A stretch of 64,000 bases of DNA from Gloeobacter kilaueensis JS1 (GTDB taxonomy: Bacteria; Cyanobacteriota; Cyanobacteriia; Gloeobacterales; Gloeobacteraceae): NCBI RefSeq assembly GCF_000484535.1, contig NC_022600.1, positions 1,612,001-1,676,000 of the forward strand. The letters run 5' to 3'. Below the pieces are notes generated by a model that did not search any database, was not told the origin of the DNA, and saw nothing but the letters and a program-made list of their open reading frames with translations. Within the stretch, counting starts at the first letter, position 1, and every line of letters begins with the position of its first letter. Both the position numbers and the translations under genes were made by a program. Shown in pieces: positions 61,293 through 64,000 of this stretch.

Positions 61293-61335
61293 AAGCCGTT
61301 CGCTCCTGGCCCCTTCGGGGCTTCAGGCGACGGTC
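61284..61335 (+). ncRNA. Possible omega-RNA scaffold (right end of tnpB element)
   Basis: Two consecutive hairpins (61284-61297 and 61309-61321) begin at the tnpB stop codon and end at the element's right side. In characterised TnpB systems the guide scaffold overlaps the 3' part of tnpB and runs into flanking DNA. The 5' limit and the guide (about 61336 on) are inferred, not seen. Confidence 0.35.
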
Positions 61336-61337
61336 GT

Positions 61338-62843
61338 TTACGTGTAACCCCAGGCTTTGGGGTCAACTTTTGCCCGCAGAACGTCCTCCAGGCCGTACTC
61401 GGCCCACCGGCGGCTGACCCGTTCGCTCGTCGTCGGATCCGACTTGAGCGGTTCGCCCCAGGGGTGATCGGTTTCGGGTGGGATCTTGGTGGTGGCGTCG
61501 ATCCCCATGCGCGCTCCGAGGCCGATGCGCTCGCAGGCAAAGTCAAGGGTGTCGAAGGGCGTATCGGGGATCACGAACACGTCGCGGGCCGGATCGACTT
61601 TGGAAGCGATCGCCCAGACCACCTGGGACGGGTCGCGAATATCGATGTCGTCGTCTACGACGACGACGAACTTGGTGTAGGTGAACTGGGCAAGGGCCGT
61701 CCAGAAGGCGAGGGCGGCCCGGCGCGCCTGGCCGGGGTACGCTTTTTTGATCGACAGCACCGCCAGCTTGTAGCTGAGGGCGTCCATCGGCAAAAAAAAG
61801 TCGCGCACCTCCGGCACCTGCTGCCTGAGCAGCGGCGTGTAGATGCGGTTGAGGGCGATGGCGATCATTGCCTCCTCCTTGGGCGGTCGGCCCGAGAAGG
61901 TGGTGCAGTAGAGGGGCCGCTCCCGATGGGTGATGGCAGCGATGCGCACCAGGGGCGAATCTTCGACGCCGCCGTAGTAGCCCATGTGATCGCCGAAGGG
62001 ACCGTCCGCTACCACCTCCCCCGGTGTAATCGTGCCTTCGAGGACGAATTCGGCGTGGGCGGGCACCAGCAGATCGGAGTGGCGGCACTTGGCAAGTTGC
62101 ACCCCCTCACCGGCGTACAGCCCGGCGAAGATCCATTCTGAAAGTTCCACCGGGATCGGGGTGGCCGCCGCCAGGATCAAGAGCGGATCGACGCCCACAG
62201 CGATCGCCACCGGCAGCTTCTCGCCCCGCTCGGCGGCTTTGCGCAGGTGACGGGCACCGCCGCGCACCGACAACCAGTGGACGCTCATCGTGTTCTTGCT
62301 CTGCTGCTGGAGGCGGTAGATGCCGACGTTGGGCGTGCCGTCCTCCGGATCTTGCGTAATCACAAGGCCCAGGGTGAGAATGCGGCCCCCATCGCCGGGG
62401 TAGGGCCGGATGAGCGGCAGGGTATCTAGATCGACGGCCTCGCCCTCGCGCACCACCTGCTGACACTCGGGGTTAAAGAGCACCCGCCCCGGTCGAGATC
62501 GAATCACATCGACCAGGAGCGGCGCAAAGGCGATCGCATCCTGCAGATTGCGGGGCGGGCGGGGCTTCTGGAGCCTGCCCAATTTTTCGCCCAGGGCCTC
62601 AAGTTGTCCTTGCTCCTCCAATCCCATCGACCAGACCACCCGCTCGACGGTGCCCAGCAGGTTCACAGCTACAGGAAAGGGCGAGCCTTTGACGTTCTCG
62701 AACAAAAGCGCCGGTCCGCCGACGGCGAGCAGCCGGTTGGCAATTTCGGCAATTTCGAGATCGGTATCGACTCGGGCCGTAACCCGCCGCAACTGGCCCT
62801 TCTGCTCCAGCAACTGCAAAAACGTGCGCAGATCCCGGCCCAT
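61338..62843 (-). CDS. UbiD-family decarboxylase
   Basis: 501 residues from ATG 62843 (GGAGG nine bases upstream). NVKGSPFPVAVNLLGTVERV, prFMN-binding segments (QQSKNTMSVHWL, DGPFGDHMGYYGG) and the Glu-containing EFVLEGTITPGE motif are typical. The family decarboxylates aromatic or unsaturated acids using prenylated FMN; the cyanobacterial member is often assigned to quinone synthesis. Its stop lies beside the tnpB element's right end. Diverges from trpS. Confidence 0.92.
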   Translation of the reverse strand: MGRDLRTFLQLLEQKGQLRRVTARVDTDLEIAEIANRLLAVGGPALLFENVKGSPFPVAVNLLGTVERVVWSMGLEEQGQLEALGEKLGRLQKPRPPRNLQDAIAFAPLLVDVIRSRPGRVLFNPECQQVVREGEAVDLDTLPLIRPYPGDGGRILTLGLVITQDPEDGTPNVGIYRLQQQSKNTMSVHWLSVRGGARHLRKAAERGEKLPVAIAVGVDPLLILAAATPIPVELSEWIFAGLYAGEGVQLAKCRHSDLLVPAHAEFVLEGTITPGEVVADGPFGDHMGYYGGVEDSPLVRIAAITHRERPLYCTTFSGRPPKEEAMIAIALNRIYTPLLRQQVPEVRDFFLPMDALSYKLAVLSIKKAYPGQARRAALAFWTALAQFTYTKFVVVVDDDIDIRDPSQVVWAIASKVDPARDVFVIPDTPFDTLDFACERIGLGARMGIDATTKIPPETDHPWGEPLKSDPTTSERVSRRWAEYGLEDVLRAKVDPKAWGYT

Positions 62844-62959
62844 CCGCCATTTCCTCCCGTCCTGCCTCGATGGTAGGAGGCAGCGCGGGCGACTGGCAAC
62901 CGCCCGCCACCGAGCGGCAAAGTAGAATCGGAAGGCAAACTCCGCCCGCAGCACCCGCC

Positions 62960-63967
62960 ATGTCCAGCTCATCGCCCACCAAACGCATCCTCTCAGGTGT
63001 CCAACCCACCGGCCAGTTGCATCTGGGCAATTATTTAGGGGCAGTGCGCAACTGGGTCGCCGAGCAGCACCACTACGAGAGCTTTTTTTGTGTCGTCGAT
63101 CTGCACGCCCTCACCGTTCCGCAAGAACCGGCTGAACTGCGGCAGGCGACCCGGCGCACCGCCGCCCTGTATCTGGCCTCGGGCATCGATCCGCAAGTTG
63201 CCGTCGTCTTCGTACAGTCCCACGTCCCGGCCCACACCGAGTTGACCTGGCTGTTTAACTGCCTGGTACCGACCAACTGGCTGGAGCGGATGATCCAGTT
63301 CAAAGAAAAGGCGACCAAGCTGGGCAGCGAGGTGAGCGTCGGCCTTTTTGATTACCCCATTTTGCAGGCGGCGGATATTTTGCTCTACCAGCCCCATCTG
63401 GTACCGGTGGGCGAGGACCAGCGCCAGCACCTCGAACTTACCCGCGACATCGCCCGCCGCTTTAACGACCGCTTCGGTGAAACCCTTCGCGTTCCAGAAG
63501 CCGACATCCGCAAGGAAGGGGCGCGGGTAATGAGCCTGCAGGACGGCACCGCCAAGATGTCCAAGTCCGACCCATCGGATCTTTCGCGCATCAATCTGCT
63601 CGATTCGCCCGATCGGCTGCGCGAGAAGATCAAAAAAGCCAAATCTGACCCGATCATGGGGCTGCGCTTCGATCCGGAGCGGCCAGAGGCGACCAACCTG
63701 CTCACGGTCTATCAATTGCTTTCGGGCCTTGAGCGCGATGCGGTCGAAAAGCGCTTCGCTGAGGTCGGTTTTGGCAAATTCAAGCCGGAGCTGGCGGAGT
63801 TATTGATCGAATATTTGCGTCCGATCCGTGACAGATACGACGCAATCGTGGGCGAGACCGGATATCTTGATGGCATCCTGCGCGATGGGGCTGAGCGCGC
63901 CTCGGCGGTGGCCAGTGCCACCCTGGGGTTGGTCCGCGAAAAATTGGGGCTGCTGCCGCCTTTTTAG
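62960..63967 (+). CDS. trpS: Tryptophanyl-tRNA synthetase
   Basis: 335 residues from ATG 62960. Class I signatures PTGQLHLGNYLGA (HIGH-like) and GTAKMSKSDPSD (KMSKS) are intact, with LFDYPILQAADILLY and GEDQRQHLELTRDIA between them. It charges tRNA-Trp. TAGAAT at 62923-62928 is a likely -10 box. Confidence 0.97.
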   Translation: MSSSSPTKRILSGVQPTGQLHLGNYLGAVRNWVAEQHHYESFFCVVDLHALTVPQEPAELRQATRRTAALYLASGIDPQVAVVFVQSHVPAHTELTWLFNCLVPTNWLERMIQFKEKATKLGSEVSVGLFDYPILQAADILLYQPHLVPVGEDQRQHLELTRDIARRFNDRFGETLRVPEADIRKEGARVMSLQDGTAKMSKSDPSDLSRINLLDSPDRLREKIKKAKSDPIMGLRFDPERPEATNLLTVYQLLSGLERDAVEKRFAEVGFGKFKPELAELLIEYLRPIRDRYDAIVGETGYLDGILRDGAERASAVASATLGLVREKLGLLPPF

Positions 63968-64000
63968 GGGCACTCCCCACACCGTTCCCCATCCATTTTT

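Larger units (their letters stand above)
60010..61335 (+). mobile_element. IS200/IS605-family element carrying tnpB only
   Basis: Approximate limits. The tnpB gene is flanked by hairpins. On the left they are GCCCC-TTTT-GGGGC (60026-60039), GGGCCG-N9-CGGCCC (60065-60085) and GCCTGCC-GCAA-GGCAGGC (60088-60105). On the right they are GGCTT-CTGA-AAGCC over the tnpB stop (61284-61297) and GCCCC-TTC-GGGGC (61309-61321). Subterminal hairpins without long terminal repeats fit this family. No tnpA is present, so it needs a transposase in trans. It sits between plsC and the ubiD-like gene. Exact ends and target tetranucleotide not resolved. Confidence 0.75.

Noticed and set aside
1-64000. CRISPR array, prophage, rRNA operon or toxin-antitoxin pair
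   Set aside because: No regularly spaced repeats, phage structural genes, rRNA sequence or paired small toxin/antitoxin genes were seen.

Overview
The window reads as chromosomal DNA of a GC-rich cyanobacterium. It carries a phycobilisome linker, NdhN, LdpA, the ClpR/ClpP pair, a cytochrome b6 assembly factor (CCB type), a DUF3493 protein and two primary-like sigma factors. Gene content and base composition make me suspect a Gloeobacter-like organism. That is recognition, not proof: no rRNA lies in the window.

Layout. 1-2700: the 5' end of a TonB-dependent receptor (cut by the left edge) diverges from an exbB-exbD-tonB operon. 2700-9000: recF, radA, an RsbW-like ATPase, family-4 uracil-DNA glycosylase, methionine aminopeptidase and a secreted-type phosphoesterase. 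9400-17100: a phycobilisome linker with reversed domain order, an unknown protein, a BlaI/BlaR1-like repressor-sensor pair with HEAT repeats, a PilP/GspC-like protein with an M23 peptidase, comB, a DUF2993 protein and a 55-residue membrane protein. 17200-23800: a sodium:solute symporter, a nucleotide-sugar epimerase operon, a VOC protein and a helical-repeat protein.

24000-45000 is a large exopolysaccharide locus. One initiating sugar transferase lies on the plus strand, facing about 18 minus-strand genes: glycosyltransferases, a glycosidase, Wzy, Wzc, Wza, a DUF115 protein, Wzx, three methyltransferases, and a CMP-sugar module (SDR, hydroxyacid dehydrogenase, cytidylyltransferase, GT2, UlaG-like hydrolase). 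Its middle is visibly richer in A+T than the flanks, which suggests transfer. Next to it is a separate plus-strand operon of UDP-glucuronate decarboxylase, nucleotidyltransferase-like protein and radical SAM enzyme.

48600-64000 returns to housekeeping genes: ndhN, ldpA, an R3H/AAA ATPase, clpR-clpP, a YfiH-type protein, comF, tRNA-His, a CCB-type factor, two sigma factors, an esterase, HEAT protein, plsC, a TnpB insertion element, a UbiD-family decarboxylase and trpS.

Several starts were moved from the longest possible reading frame to a start backed by a ribosome-binding site or family length. Four genes or gene candidates are short or partial: the receptor 5' end (1-503), the 55-aa protein (16941-17108), a 64-aa protein (57384-57578) and a possible 34-aa ORF (10366-10470).
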